Source: Allocatelliglobosispora scoriae (lineage in GTDB: Bacteria > Actinomycetota > Actinomycetes > Mycobacteriales > Micromonosporaceae). Taken from it: a stretch of DNA of 64,000 nucleotides. Of the stretch, positions 49,666 through 58,486 are shown one piece after another; the stretch's first letter is position 1; each line of letters starts with the position of its first letter. The stretch lies in contig NZ_JACHMN010000002.1 of assembly GCF_014204945.1 (NCBI RefSeq), forward strand, positions 186,001 through 250,000, read 5' to 3'. The position numbers and the translations under genes were made by a program. The notes under the pieces are model-generated. The model was not told where the DNA came from and searched no databases. It was given only the letters and a program-made list of their open reading frames with translations.

Positions 49666-50604
49666 GTGACGTCGAAACCCCCCTCTGAACCGGACTTCAC
49701 CAGGCAGGGCGCTTCCCCGGAGCTGGCGCCTTTCGTGGAATTGAGCACGGCTGAAAACCACCCCGAACTACGCGCCCGGATTGCGGCGATCGTCGACCCG
49801 CACGAGCTCGCCTACATGGCCGATACGTTCATCACCGACAGTTACGGCAACTACCTGCTCGGGCTCGGAGATGCCGCCACCGGGCTCGACCTGGCGTTCG
49901 CCGCGTCCTTCCGCACCCATCTGGCCTGGCGGGCCCGCACCGGCCAGCGAGCGCAGTACGTGACGGCGGCGCAGTGGAAGGCGTTCCGCGAGCACCTCGT
50001 GCTGTCGGAGCAGGCTCTCTTCGCGCTGGTCGCCCGCGAGCCGGACAACCACCTCGCCTGGGTGTTCCGGTTACTCAACGCGCGCGGCTTGGAATTGGGG
50101 CAGTCCGAAGCCCAGCGCCGGTACGCTGCCGCGGCGAAACTCGTTCCGCATAACACCCTCGCCGAGCAGACGTACCTTCTGCAGCTGCTGCCCAAGTGGA
50201 GCGGCAGCTGGCCGCAGGCGCACGAGTTCGCCCAGGAGTGCTCGCGCAGCTCGCCACCGGGAAGCCTCAACAGTGAGGCGGTCGCGACCTACCACGTGGA
50301 GCGGATGATCGATGCTGACGGCGGCAGGCAGGCCGCCGTGTTGCGTGAGCCCGGCGTCGCCGACGAGTTGATGGCAGCAGCACGCCATTCCGTGCTGCAC
50401 CCGGAGTTCGGCCGGCCCCTCGGCTGGGTGCCCGCGTTGAGCAAGTTCGCCATGCTCTTCTCCGTGGCCGGCGACTACGCCTCCGCCGCGCTGTTCTTCC
50501 GGGCGATGGGCCCGTTCGGCTCGCTGAGGGTCTGGACCTGGATATCCGACGATCCGGCCAAGACCTTCGTCATCCACCGCGACCGCGCACTGGCAAAGGG
50601 CTGA
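49666..50604 (+). CDS. DUF4034/TPR-like helical protein
   Basis: A 312-residue cytoplasmic protein. The core (LAWRARTGQRAQYVTAAQWKAFREHLVLSEQALFALVAREPDNHLAWVFRLLNARGLELGQSEAQRRYAAAAKLVPHNTLAEQTYLLQLLPKWSGSWPQAHEFAQECS) has the two-helix repeat and the LLPKWxGS motif of DUF4034 proteins (similarity recalled, not searched). Starts at GTG 49666 and ends 2 bases before the M16 peptidase gene, so the two are an operon. Codon 136 (50071-50073) is TTA, a rare leucine codon that in Streptomyces-like bacteria depends on the developmental tRNA bldA. Confidence 0.78.
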   Translation: MTSKPPSEPDFTRQGASPELAPFVELSTAENHPELRARIAAIVDPHELAYMADTFITDSYGNYLLGLGDAATGLDLAFAASFRTHLAWRARTGQRAQYVTAAQWKAFREHLVLSEQALFALVAREPDNHLAWVFRLLNARGLELGQSEAQRRYAAAAKLVPHNTLAEQTYLLQLLPKWSGSWPQAHEFAQECSRSSPPGSLNSEAVATYHVERMIDADGGRQAAVLREPGVADELMAAARHSVLHPEFGRPLGWVPALSKFAMLFSVAGDYASAALFFRAMGPFGSLRVWTWISDDPAKTFVIHRDRALAKG

Positions 50605-50606
50605 AA

Positions 50607-52304
50607 ATGATCATTGAAACCGAGCTGGACGGCGTACCGGTCTTCCTGTCGCCGGCACCGGGACCGATGCGGGCCGGGCTGATGTTCCGGGTGGGCCGCG
50701 CCGACGAGACCCTGGCCACGACGGGTATCACCCACCTCGTGGAGCACCTTGCCCTCTACCGGCACGGCGTGGCCGACTACCACTACAACGGCGCCACCGC
50801 AGAGTGGATCACCCACTTCGCCGTCTCCGGCACGCCGGAACACGTGGTGGACTATCTCGCCGGGGTTTGCGAGGCTCTGGCCGATCTGCCCATGGCCCGG
50901 CTCGACGCGGAGAAGTCGATCCTGCGCACCGAGGCGGCGGGGCGCCAGCGCGGCCCCGTCAGCGCGATGGCCACCTGGCGGTACGGCGCACAGGGGCAGG
51001 GGCTGCTCAGCTACCCGGAGTGGGGCCTGTCCCGGCTGACCGCCGACGAGGTGCGCGCCTGGGCGAGCACCCATTTCAACCGGAGCAACGCCGTGCTGTG
51101 GCTGACCGGGACCGAGCTGCCCGCAGGCCTGTCCCTCAAGCTGCCGGAGGGCCGGCGGATGGCCGTGCCCACCGGCGCGGAGACGTTCCTGCCGCATACG
51201 CCGGCCTACTTCAACGAAGGCAGCGGCGGCATCGCCGTCAGCGCCATCGTCCCCCGCTGCGCGGCCGCCCAGCTCTACGCGGGCGTGCTCGAGCGGGCAC
51301 TGTTCCGCAGCCTGCGCCAGGAGGGCGGCTACTCGTACACGGTCGACGCCGCTTACAGCACCAAGGGCACCCACGACCAGGCGACGATCATCGGGTACGC
51401 CGACGCGCTGCCGCAGAAGCAGGATGCCGTGGTGGGTGCGTTCCTCGATGTCCTCGCCGCACTACGGGCCGGTCGGATAGAGCAGAGCGAACTGGATTCG
51501 CTGCGTCACAAGGCGGAGCAGGAGCTCGGTCACCCTGAATACGATGCGGGAACCCTGCCGCACCGTGCCATGAGTCGGCTGGTCGGGGCGGACTACCGAG
51601 ATGCGGACACCCAACGCCGGGAACTGGCCGCCGTGACCGTCGCCGACGTGACCGCCATCGCCGCCCAGGTATTCGACACAGCGCTGTTCCTCGTACCGCA
51701 GGGCACCAAGCTGGACTGGGCCGGGGTCGAGCAGGCGCCGCAGTTCTCCACCACATTGGTGCCGGGCCGCTACATGCGGGCGCTGGCGGCGGACGGGTGC
51801 GGACTGAGCATCGGCGCGGAGGGCGTCAGCATCAGCTCGCCGGAGGGCAACGCCACCGTCCGGTTCGATGACTGCGTCGCGTTGCTGACCTGGCCGGACG
51901 GCGCTCGCCGCCTGATCGGGCGCGACGGCATCAACGTCCAGGTCGAGCCGACGCTGTTCGACATCGACCGGGCATCGCTGGCTTCGATCGATGCTCAGGT
52001 CAGCGCGGACCGGACGATCAGCATGCCGGCCCGCGACGCCGCGAACATCCCGCATCCCGACAAACCGCAGCGTCAGTCGCTGCGCAAGCAGATCAGGATG
52101 AGCGCGATCGCGACCGCGGTCACCGCGGTCCTGATCACGATGGTGGTGCAGCTCGGCGGTGCGTGGCGGCCGTCCGACGGCGAGCTTGCGGAGAAGGCCC
52201 TCCTCTGGCTGGTATTCGGCTGCGCGGGTGCCGCGCTCTGGGCGACGTTCTCGTTGCTCTGGCTCTTCACCTCGTGGCAGCGCCGCAGGCAGGACGCGGT
52301 CTGA
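50607..52304 (+). CDS. Membrane-anchored M16 (insulinase-family) peptidase
   Basis: A 565-residue M16 metallopeptidase. The inverted zinc motif H-x-x-E-H is intact (ITHLVEHLAL, His43, Glu46, His47) with a likely third ligand Glu109 in SILRTEAAG. The second half carries the RxxYT-like motif of the family (FRSLRQEGGYSYTVDAAYSTKGTHD). After a region without a recognised domain, two C-terminal hydrophobic helices (about 497-520 and 533-556) end in RRRQDAV, so the protease should be a cytoplasmic-membrane protein; there is no signal peptide. Two bases follow the DUF4034-like gene. The C-terminal helix hairpin is unusual for M16. Confidence 0.87.
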   Translation: MIIETELDGVPVFLSPAPGPMRAGLMFRVGRADETLATTGITHLVEHLALYRHGVADYHYNGATAEWITHFAVSGTPEHVVDYLAGVCEALADLPMARLDAEKSILRTEAAGRQRGPVSAMATWRYGAQGQGLLSYPEWGLSRLTADEVRAWASTHFNRSNAVLWLTGTELPAGLSLKLPEGRRMAVPTGAETFLPHTPAYFNEGSGGIAVSAIVPRCAAAQLYAGVLERALFRSLRQEGGYSYTVDAAYSTKGTHDQATIIGYADALPQKQDAVVGAFLDVLAALRAGRIEQSELDSLRHKAEQELGHPEYDAGTLPHRAMSRLVGADYRDADTQRRELAAVTVADVTAIAAQVFDTALFLVPQGTKLDWAGVEQAPQFSTTLVPGRYMRALAADGCGLSIGAEGVSISSPEGNATVRFDDCVALLTWPDGARRLIGRDGINVQVEPTLFDIDRASLASIDAQVSADRTISMPARDAANIPHPDKPQRQSLRKQIRMSAIATAVTAVLITMVVQLGGAWRPSDGELAEKALLWLVFGCAGAALWATFSLLWLFTSWQRRRQDAV

Positions 52305-52310
52305 TCGTCG

Positions 52311-52356
52311 AGCACGGGCGGGAGGGCGGCGGGTCACGCGCTTTCCCGCCCGTGCT
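52311..52356 (+). terminator. Terminator hairpin
   Basis: A perfect 13-bp stem (AGCACGGGCGGGA and complement) with a 20-base loop lies 6 bases after the peptidase stop. Confidence 0.75.
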
Positions 52357-52637
52357 TCATGCGTTATCCCGTCGGGCCACGGCGCCGATGCGGCGCGCCG
52401 AAGAGGCCATCCACGACCAGGGCGACCCCTGCCTCGCGCGGATGGGTGTCACTCCACCATCGCCCCCGTCGGCCAGAACAAGTTGCCACCGTCAGCCGGC
52501 TACCGCGAGCACTCCGAAGACGGCATATTCGGGACAACGCGCCGATGTGACGACGCGCTGGCTGGGTGGCGGGTGATCGTCGACCGCGGGGGCCACGAGC
52601 TGCAGGCACCTCGCAGACCGACACGGAAGGACCCACC
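52357..52637. other. Intergenic region without a recognised gene
   Basis: This 281-bp gap before the PLP-enzyme gene contains no convincing coding frame. Its only visible signal is the ribosome-binding site GGAAGG (52625-52630) for the next gene. Confidence 0.5.
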
Positions 52638-53651
52638 ATGGCTCCGATCAACGATACGCAGCCAGCCGACACCCGGTTGCTTGAGCGCCCGATGATCTGG
52701 CCCCGCCGCGTCGACCTCGGCGGCACGGATACTCCCCTGGAGCAGGCTGATCGGCTGGGAGCCGCGCTCGGCTTCGCGCCCGGCGCCCTCTGGGTGAAGC
52801 GGGATGACCTCACGGGCCTGGGCGGCGGCGGCAACAAGGTCCGTCACCTCGAGTACCTCTGCGCCGACGCGATCGATCGTGGCTGCGACCTCCTGGTGAC
52901 CGGAGGAGGACCTCAGAGCAATCACATCCGACTGACCGCCGCAGCGGCGAACCGCGTGGGGCTGCGGTGCCGGCTGGTCATATCGGGTTCCAACCGCCGA
53001 CGGCGTGCCGGCAACATGTTGCTGACCGGCTTGCTGCAGCCGGAGATCCGCTGGGTGGGCGACATCAGCTATCCGGCGACTCAGCGGGCCATCGGCGCCG
53101 AGGTGGAGCGGGCACGGAGCGAGGGATACCGTCCCTACCACATTCCCGTGGGTGGAGCGTCGGCCATGGGCGCGGTCGGATACGCGCGCGCCGCCGAGGA
53201 GATCCAGGCACAACTGCCGGGAGTCGGCCTCATCGCCACCGCGACCGCCTCGGGCGGCACCCACGCCGGCCTCGCCGTCGGCATGCGGTCGTTCGAGCGG
53301 GTGCTGGGTGTCGACGTGGCCGCCCAGACGGAGCTGGATACGGCCGTGACGACGATCGCCAGGGGCACGGCAGAACTCTGCGGGGTGCCGTACCCGGCCG
53401 GCGTGCCCAGGTTCGACCATCGACACGCGGGACGGTACGGCGCTGTCACCGACGCCGTGCGGTGGGCGATCGCTGTGGCCGGCAAGTACGAGGGACTGCT
53501 GCTCGACCCGGTATACACGGCCCGGGTCCTGGCGGCGCTCGGCGACGGGCTCCGGCACGGCGAGCTCGCCCCCACGACCACCGTTGTGCTCCTACATACG
53601 GGCGGTACGCCCATCCTGCACGCCGTGCCCTACCGGAAGGATCTGCGCTGA
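52638..53651 (+). CDS. PLP-dependent enzyme, D-cysteine desulfhydrase / ACC deaminase family
   Basis: A 337-residue fold-type II PLP enzyme. GALWVKRDDLTGLGGGGNKVRHLEYLCADAI supplies the Schiff-base Lys67; LVTGGGPQSNHIRLTAAAANRVGLRC binds the cofactor phosphate side; HIPVGGASAMGAVGYARAAEEI, TATASGGTHAGLAVGM and VVLLHTGGTPILHAVP complete the family signature. Members remove sulfide from D-cysteine or deaminate 1-aminocyclopropane-carboxylate. Residues that separate the two activities cannot be judged with confidence here. ATG at 52638 after GGAAGG. Confidence 0.9.
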   Translation: MAPINDTQPADTRLLERPMIWPRRVDLGGTDTPLEQADRLGAALGFAPGALWVKRDDLTGLGGGGNKVRHLEYLCADAIDRGCDLLVTGGGPQSNHIRLTAAAANRVGLRCRLVISGSNRRRRAGNMLLTGLLQPEIRWVGDISYPATQRAIGAEVERARSEGYRPYHIPVGGASAMGAVGYARAAEEIQAQLPGVGLIATATASGGTHAGLAVGMRSFERVLGVDVAAQTELDTAVTTIARGTAELCGVPYPAGVPRFDHRHAGRYGAVTDAVRWAIAVAGKYEGLLLDPVYTARVLAALGDGLRHGELAPTTTVVLLHTGGTPILHAVPYRKDLR

Positions 53652-53700
53652 CAGGAGCGACGACGCGGAACGAATCCTCGCCGCCGCGCCGGGGAACCAT

Positions 53701-54033
53701 TCAGCCGCGTGGTCCGTACATGATGACGGCGACGCCGACGAGGCAGATCGCGGCGCCGATGATGTCGTAACGGTCGGGTCGGAACTTGTCGACGGCCATG
53801 CCCCAGGCCAGTGATCCGGCGACGAATACTCCGCCGTACGCGGCGAGGATGCGGCCGAAGTTGGCGTCAGGTTGGAATGTGGCGACGAATCCGTAGGCGC
53901 CGAGTGCCATGACGCCGCCGGCGATCCACCATAGGCCGCGGTGCTCGCGCCAGCCCTGCCAGATCAGCCAGGCGCCGCCGATCTCCAGCAGTGCGGCCAG
54001 TGCGAACAGCACGGCGGAACGGGCGATCGTCAT
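53701..54033 (-). CDS. YnfA-family (UPF0060) membrane protein
   Basis: A 110-residue four-helix membrane protein with family signatures [95 protein letters not shown]. YnfA proteins resemble SMR exporters and are often found in metal-resistance cassettes, as here behind the MerR gene. 27 bases separate it from the MerT-like gene. Confidence 0.95.
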   Translation of the reverse strand: MTIARSAVLFALAALLEIGGAWLIWQGWREHRGLWWIAGGVMALGAYGFVATFQPDANFGRILAAYGGVFVAGSLAWGMAVDKFRPDRYDIIGAAICLVGVAVIMYGPRG

Positions 54034-54060
54034 GGTCGGCAGCGTACCGATCCGTCGTGG

Positions 54061-54318
54061 TCAGCCGGCGCAGGAGCAGGCGCCGCCGTTGCAGCCGGTG
54101 GTGTGCGTACGTCGTCGGTGGAGGAGCCACCCGGCGAGCGCGGTCGCAGCGGCGAGGAAGAGTGCGATGCCGGGCAGGATCTGGCCGAGGTAGGCCCACC
54201 CCGCTCCACCGAGAACACCCGCGGCGGCCAGCAGGGGGATCGCGCAGCACAAGGCGCAGGCGACGCCGGTGAGCCCGCCGAGGCTACCGGGCAGGAGGCG
54301 GCGAAGTCGATTGGTCAC
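54061..54318 (-). CDS. MerT-like small Cys-rich membrane protein
   Basis: An 85-residue protein: VTNRLRRLLPGSLGGLTGVACALCCAIPLLAAAGVLGGAGWAYLGQ, a second helix ILPGIALFLAAATALAGWLL and a C-terminal HTTGCNGGACSCAG. The C-x-x-CC in the first helix and the Cys cluster at the end resemble mercuric-ion transporters of the MerT/MerC kind but the protein is shorter. GTG at 54318 (AGGAGA upstream) overlaps the MerR stop. Metal uptake or sequestration is inferred. Confidence 0.78.
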   Translation of the reverse strand: MTNRLRRLLPGSLGGLTGVACALCCAIPLLAAAGVLGGAGWAYLGQILPGIALFLAAATALAGWLLHRRRTHTTGCNGGACSCAG

Positions 54319-54743
54319 GGGCGTTCTCCTCGATCGAGGTCGGCGAAGGGCAGAGGGCAGCAGGCGCTGGTGGCGCAGGTGGTCAGGTCGTCGCAGCCGG
54401 CATCGATCGCCTCCCGTAGCGTCGTGGCGATGATCTGGAGGTCGGCGATCCTCGACTCGATCTCGGTCAGTTTGGTGGCGGCTCTGGCCTGCAGCCCCGT
54501 GTCGGTGCGCCGGCCGTGGCGGTGGCGGCCGAGGTCGACGAGGTCGGTGACCTCGTCGAGGGTGAAGCCGAGCCGCTGCGCGGTTTTGATCACCCGCAGG
54601 AGGGTCACCGCAGAGGTCGGGTAGAGCCGGTGTCCGCCGGGGCTGCGTGCGGGTTCGGCGAGCAGGCCCCGCCGCTCGTAGTAGCGAAGTGTCTGCTGGT
54701 TGACCCCTGCCGCGTCCGCCAGTTCGCCGGAGCGCAGCGTCAT
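54315..54743 (-). CDS. MerR-family metal-type regulator
   Basis: A 142-residue regulator: winged helix MTLRSGELADAAGVNQQTLRYYERRGLLAEPARSPGGHRLYPTSAVTLLRVIKTAQRLGFTLDEVTDLVDL, dimerisation helix, and a Cys-rich end (Cys117, 123, 128, 129 in GCDDLTTCATSACCPLP). Classical Hg(II) MerR uses Cys82, 117 and 126; here no Cys exists near position 82, so metal specificity may differ. Overlaps the flanking genes by 4 bases each. A MerR-type promoter with 19-bp spacer stands upstream of the operon. Confidence 0.9.
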   Translation of the reverse strand: MTLRSGELADAAGVNQQTLRYYERRGLLAEPARSPGGHRLYPTSAVTLLRVIKTAQRLGFTLDEVTDLVDLGRHRHGRRTDTGLQARAATKLTEIESRIADLQIIATTLREAIDAGCDDLTTCATSACCPLPFADLDRGERP

Positions 54744-55090
54744 CGCCGCACCCCGGGGGACGCGACGCGACGTGCAAGCGCGTCCAGTAGATCAGCCTGT
54801 GTCGGCGGGACGTCGATGTCGAACAGCACGCGGCCTGGCTGCGGTTTTGTGATAGTGAAGTGGAAGAAAGAACAGCATGCGTTCTCTCGTTCGGCCAGGT
54901 CGCGGACGGCGCCCACCAGAGACGCCGAACCGGCGAGGGCCAGCCGAAGACGCGAGGAGCCGATCCGGTCGACCTGTTCAACCATGGCGAACAGCTCGTC
55001 GAACTCAGCCAGGCGAAGCGGCTGTTCGGCGGTCGGCAGAGTGCACGCGTCGGGCACCCAGGACAGCCCGGATTCGCATTCTGTGGTCAT
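54740..55090 (-). CDS. Conserved hypothetical protein of MerR cassettes
   Basis: A 116-residue soluble protein with Cys at MTTECESGLSWVPDAC and the motif LVGAVRDLAERENACCSFFHFTITKPQPGRVLFDIDVPPTQADLLDALARR. The E-N-A-C-C-S-F-F segment suggests thiol chemistry or metal binding. It is the first gene of the cassette and its ATG is at the predicted transcription start, so its message is probably leaderless. Function unknown; similar small proteins accompany actinobacterial MerR genes. Confidence 0.8.
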   Translation of the reverse strand: MTTECESGLSWVPDACTLPTAEQPLRLAEFDELFAMVEQVDRIGSSRLRLALAGSASLVGAVRDLAERENACCSFFHFTITKPQPGRVLFDIDVPPTQADLLDALARRVASPGVRR

Positions 55091-55097
55091 GTGTCCA

Positions 55098-55128
55098 CCG
55101 TAAGCCTGTACCCGGGTACCGATTGCAA
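55098..55128 (-). promoter_or_regulatory. MerR-type promoter with 19-bp spacer
   Basis: On the minus strand TTGCAA (55123-55128), a 19-bp spacer and TTACGG (55098-55103); the spacer holds the palindrome GTACCCGGGTAC (55108-55119). An over-long spacer centred on a dyad is the hallmark of MerR-activated promoters. Start of transcription would fall at about 55090-55092, on the first ATG. Confidence 0.75.
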
Positions 55129-55518
55129 GAGCGGCGGCGTCCCGGACGGTCTCGGGCTTGTCGGGTACTGCGACGGCGACTGGATGATCGGCTCTGTCGC
55201 TCGTTCAGGTGGTGACCTCGAGAGTCAACCGAACTCGGGGCAGTCCGACGGCAGCGAGACGGTATCGGTATATCGCCACCAATGCCGAAAGCCAATGCCG
55301 AAAGCCGCTGTCGATGCGACGTCCGCACCCCGACACGTCCAGGAATAAAAGCACACTCCCTCAAATTCCGCTACCCCGCTTCCACCAAGCATTGACGCTG
55401 GCAATTCGCCTTCGGTAAGGGGCATACGGCACACCGGCACTGGCTGTACTCTCAGCGACCTCGGGCGGATCGCAGCACGTGGCACGCCCTTATCAGCCGT
55501 AAGATCGCAAGGGAAGAA
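55129..55518. other. Intergenic region upstream of the first FG-GAP gene
   Basis: No gene is supported in these 390 bases. GC content falls and codon-like structure is lost compared with the metal cassette. AAGGGA (about 55509-55514) is the ribosome-binding site of the gene at 55519. Confidence 0.5.
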
Positions 55519-57061
55519 ATGAACCGCAAAACGTACAAAAGCTTGGTCGGAGCGTGGCTGAGCGCATCGCTCGCCGGCATCGTCATCGCTGTTGCCGGCG
55601 GCTCGCCCGCCGCCGCCGGCCCAACGGTGTGTGAGCCGCTGGAGCATGATTGGCGGATCACTCATGTGGAGAGCCGGCCGACCATCAACCTCGCCAACCG
55701 GATAGTCATCGGCCAGGGCCAGACGGGCAAACAAGCGGTGGAGGTCGCCGTTCAGGAGGTCTCTGCCTTCGAGTGGGGCGCCAGCGTCGGCGTCTCGGGT
55801 GAGTTCCAGGCATGGGTCTTCAGCAAAGTGACCGTGCAGGTCGGGTTCAACTTCAAGAAGTCGACGTCGACGACCACGACCACGAAGACCACGCGCGAAA
55901 TAAACTTCACCGAGATCGGCGAATACATCGCTTTCGAAGGAGTCGCGAACGTAGAGGCGAGTTTCGAGGAATGGACCTGCAATTCCTCCGGAACCGTCCT
56001 CTCGAAGCGGTCCAGCGGTAACTTCAAGTCGTTCAGCACCCTTTCCGAGATGGGCGGGGTCAAGTGTCCGCGGCCGGGATATACCCCCGTATTCGACACT
56101 CTGATGCAGAAGCAAGCCGCCACCCTGTGCGACAACAGCACCTTCTACTCGCCGATCGGCCCTGGCAGTGCGGGCGGCTGCACCACACAGGTGTGCAATC
56201 CGCTCTACTTCCAGCCGATCTCCTACAACCCGGGCGCGAACCCAGGGCCCACTCCTCCGGTGAACCGCACCGATCTGTCCGGCGACGGCAAAGCGGATCT
56301 GACCATCCGGCGGATCAGCGACAGCAATCTCTACCTGAACCAGGGCAACGGATCCGGTGGATGGGGACCGACAAACCAGCAGATCGGCAACGGCTGGGCG
56401 GACGCCGATCTCCTGACCGCACCGGGCGACTTCACCGGTGACGGCAAGAACGATCTCATCTTCCGGCGCCCCAGCAACAACAACCTCTACGTCATTCCGG
56501 GCAATGGTGCTTCCGGCTGGCTCACCCAGCCGTACCAGATCGGCAACGGATGGGCGGATACCGAGCTGCTCACCTCTCCCGGTGATTTCGACGGAGACGG
56601 CGAATCCGACCTGATCTTCCGCCGCCCCAGCGACAAGCACCTTACCTCATCTCCGGGAACGGCCAGGGAGGATGGAACACGCAGCCCGTCAAGATCGGCC
56701 ACGACTGGTCCGACATGGACATGCTGGTGGCCACACCGGACTTCTCCGGCGATGGCAAGCCCGACGTGCTCTACCGCCGTACCAGTGACAAGAACTTCTA
56801 CATGGTTCGGGGCAACGGCGCCGGTGGCTGGATCGACGGTGCGAGCATCCAGATCGGCACCGGATGGCACGACGCCAACATGATCGTGGCTCCCGGTGAC
56901 TTTTCCGGCGACGGCAAGGCCGACATCATCGTGCGGCGGGCAAGCGACAACAACCTCTACATGCACACCGGAAACGGCTCCGGCGGATGGAGCACCACCA
57001 ACGTGCAGATCGGCGTCGGCTGGTACGACCTCAACCTGATGGCGGGCGGTTCCCGCATCTA
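55519..57061 (+). pseudogene. Secreted FG-GAP/VCBS propeller protein, frameshifted
   Basis: Signal peptide (to about AAAGP, residue 34), then a beta-rich N-terminal domain of about 210 residues starting VCEPLEHDW with S/T-alternating strands (GVSGEFQAWVFSKVTVQVGFNFKKS) and several Cys. Then FG-GAP repeats of about 50 residues with calcium-loop GDGKxDL motifs (DLSGDGKADLTIRR, GDFTGDGKNDLIFRR, GDFDGDGESDLIFRR). At about 56640 one T appears missing (CACCTTACC where CTTTAC is expected). The repeat continues in another frame (DMDMLVATPDFSGDGKPDVLYRR, GDFSGDGKADIIVRR) to the stop at 57061. As read, translation would stop near 56883 with nonsense. True decay or a sequencing error cannot be separated. 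Paralogue of the gene at 58487. Confidence 0.8.
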
Positions 57062-57388
57062 GAACAGCCTTTCATCGAGGAGCCTCCGCCCCAGCCGTGA
57101 GATTCAGGCCAGGGCGGAGGCACACCCCAGGACTCGACGGGTTGAGCGGCCGCCGCCCGTCCTCGATCAACGAGCCACCACCGAGTTCTACCAGCAGGCA
57201 CCAGCCCGCAAGGCCACGATGGTCGCGAACCAGTGGACGACGAAGGCCGCAGGAAGGTATGCGCGGAGAGTGTTCCGGAACGAGGCCAGGGTTATCGAGG
57301 TCGCTGAGACGCTGATCCGGCGCACCCGGCAGCCGCAGCTTATGCTGTGGGTCGCATGGCTAGTCATCCATGCCGATGCCGTCACACC

Positions 57389-57640
57389 GACGACGAGACC
57401 CTGCTGTTTCAGCTGCTGACCCGTCTCGCCCGCGAGCAGCACCAAGTCACCGACGAGCACGTCGCTCGGGTGATCGACATCAACCAGGTAGAGGTGTAGC
57501 AGCGGGTCGCCGCCGAGACCGGAGACCTCAGTGACATGATCGACGCCGCCGAGCAGGTAGCAGCCAGCCATCGATGGGAATATCAACGCAGCCGAGAAGG
57601 CCGTCATCGCCGAGTTGCGAACCGCTGCAACCGGGGCTGA
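57389..57640 (+). pseudogene. Decayed ORF with internal amber stop
   Basis: Frame from 57389 reads DDETLLFQLLTRLAREQHQVTDEHVARVIDINQVEV, TAG at 57497-57499, then QRVAAETGDLSDMIDAAEQVAASHRWEYQ to a TGA at 57638. Helical, protein-like text on both sides of the stop indicates a former gene. Not recognised. Confidence 0.45.
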
Positions 57641-57901
57641 CGCGCCGACCGGCAGGGTTCGAGACCTCGCCCGCGGTGATGCCCGAGCGGCTCGGTGAAT
57701 TGTGTTATCTGCATGATCGATTACGTGGAGGGTACACGGGATCCGGACCCTCTCGCCGACACCGCCAACGGTACGGAAACGCAGCGGTACCGTTGGCGAC
57801 CTGCGGTGCCGTGCGCGACGGCAGGTCAGCAGTCTTCCAGCGCTGCCATTCGGCCGTGTCGAGAACATCAGGGAATTTCTCTGTCACGAGCCCGACCCTT
57901 C

Positions 57902-58184
57902 CGGCGGGTATTCCGAGAAGTGTGCGTTCGACCCACGTCAGGATGGTGTGTCGCAGCCAGTGCGCCCTGATGCCCTGCGTCGCCACCCACGGCAGCGTCC
58001 GGCCCAGCCGTACCCAGAGGTGGTCGTAGCGGCGGTAAGTGATGGATTGGCCATTGCGGTACCGCAGCAGGCGTTCGGCCTGCGGTGCATGGCGTTGCTC
58101 CGCATGGGCCATCAGATGCGCCATGAGCGTCGGCGACATGGGCTGCCAGCGGACGGTTCCACCCTTTTCTCGCAGCCGGATCAA
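57902..58184 (-). pseudogene. Truncated tyrosine recombinase (integrase)
   Basis: Residues LIRLREKGGTVRWQPMSPTLMAHLMAHAEQR ... RRYDHLWVRLGRTLPWVATQGIRAHWLRHTILTWVER match the central catalytic part of actinobacterial site-specific integrases, including the HWLRHT box. Upstream, the frame runs into an Asp-Gly repeat encoded by the hexanucleotide tract instead of the N-terminal core-binding domain. Downstream, the A-G-H and catalytic Tyr segments are missing. It is therefore an inactive fragment. Confidence 0.7.
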
Positions 58185-58185
58185 A

Positions 58186-58230
58186 CCGTCACCGTCACCG
58201 TCACCGTCACCGTCACCGTCACCGTCACCG
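58186..58230. repeat. CCGTCA hexanucleotide tandem repeat
   Basis: About 7.5 perfect copies of CCGTCA, followed by GCGTCG- and GCGACG-like units. It abuts the broken end of the integrase fragment. Confidence 0.9.
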
Positions 58231-58486
58231 GCGTCGGCGTCGGCGACGGCGACGGTTGGAATGGCCTCAATGGATGCGGCTCGGATCGATCGAAATCCGT
58301 GTCCGACCACATCAAAGGCACGCGTGCCGCACGACCCCTTCTGGGCCGTCACCTCTAAGTTTTCACCTCACGTCAAACACATTGCCCTTTCCGGGAAGGC
58401 CTCCGAGAATCGCACCGGACCTTCACAGAGAGGGCGCGAAGAAAGGTTGAGTGAGCAATTTGCGACCAATAAGAGGCAAATTGAGA

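Noticed and set aside
55225-56640. A 471-codon minus-strand frame across the first FG-GAP gene
   Set aside because: Apparent repeats (VEVVVAGAPEDEIVLAVTGEV) are the reverse complement of the FG-GAP repeats. The plus strand has a signal peptide and calcium loops.
58186-58260. CRISPR-like or minisatellite array
   Set aside because: It is a simple hexanucleotide tandem repeat without spacers or cas genes.
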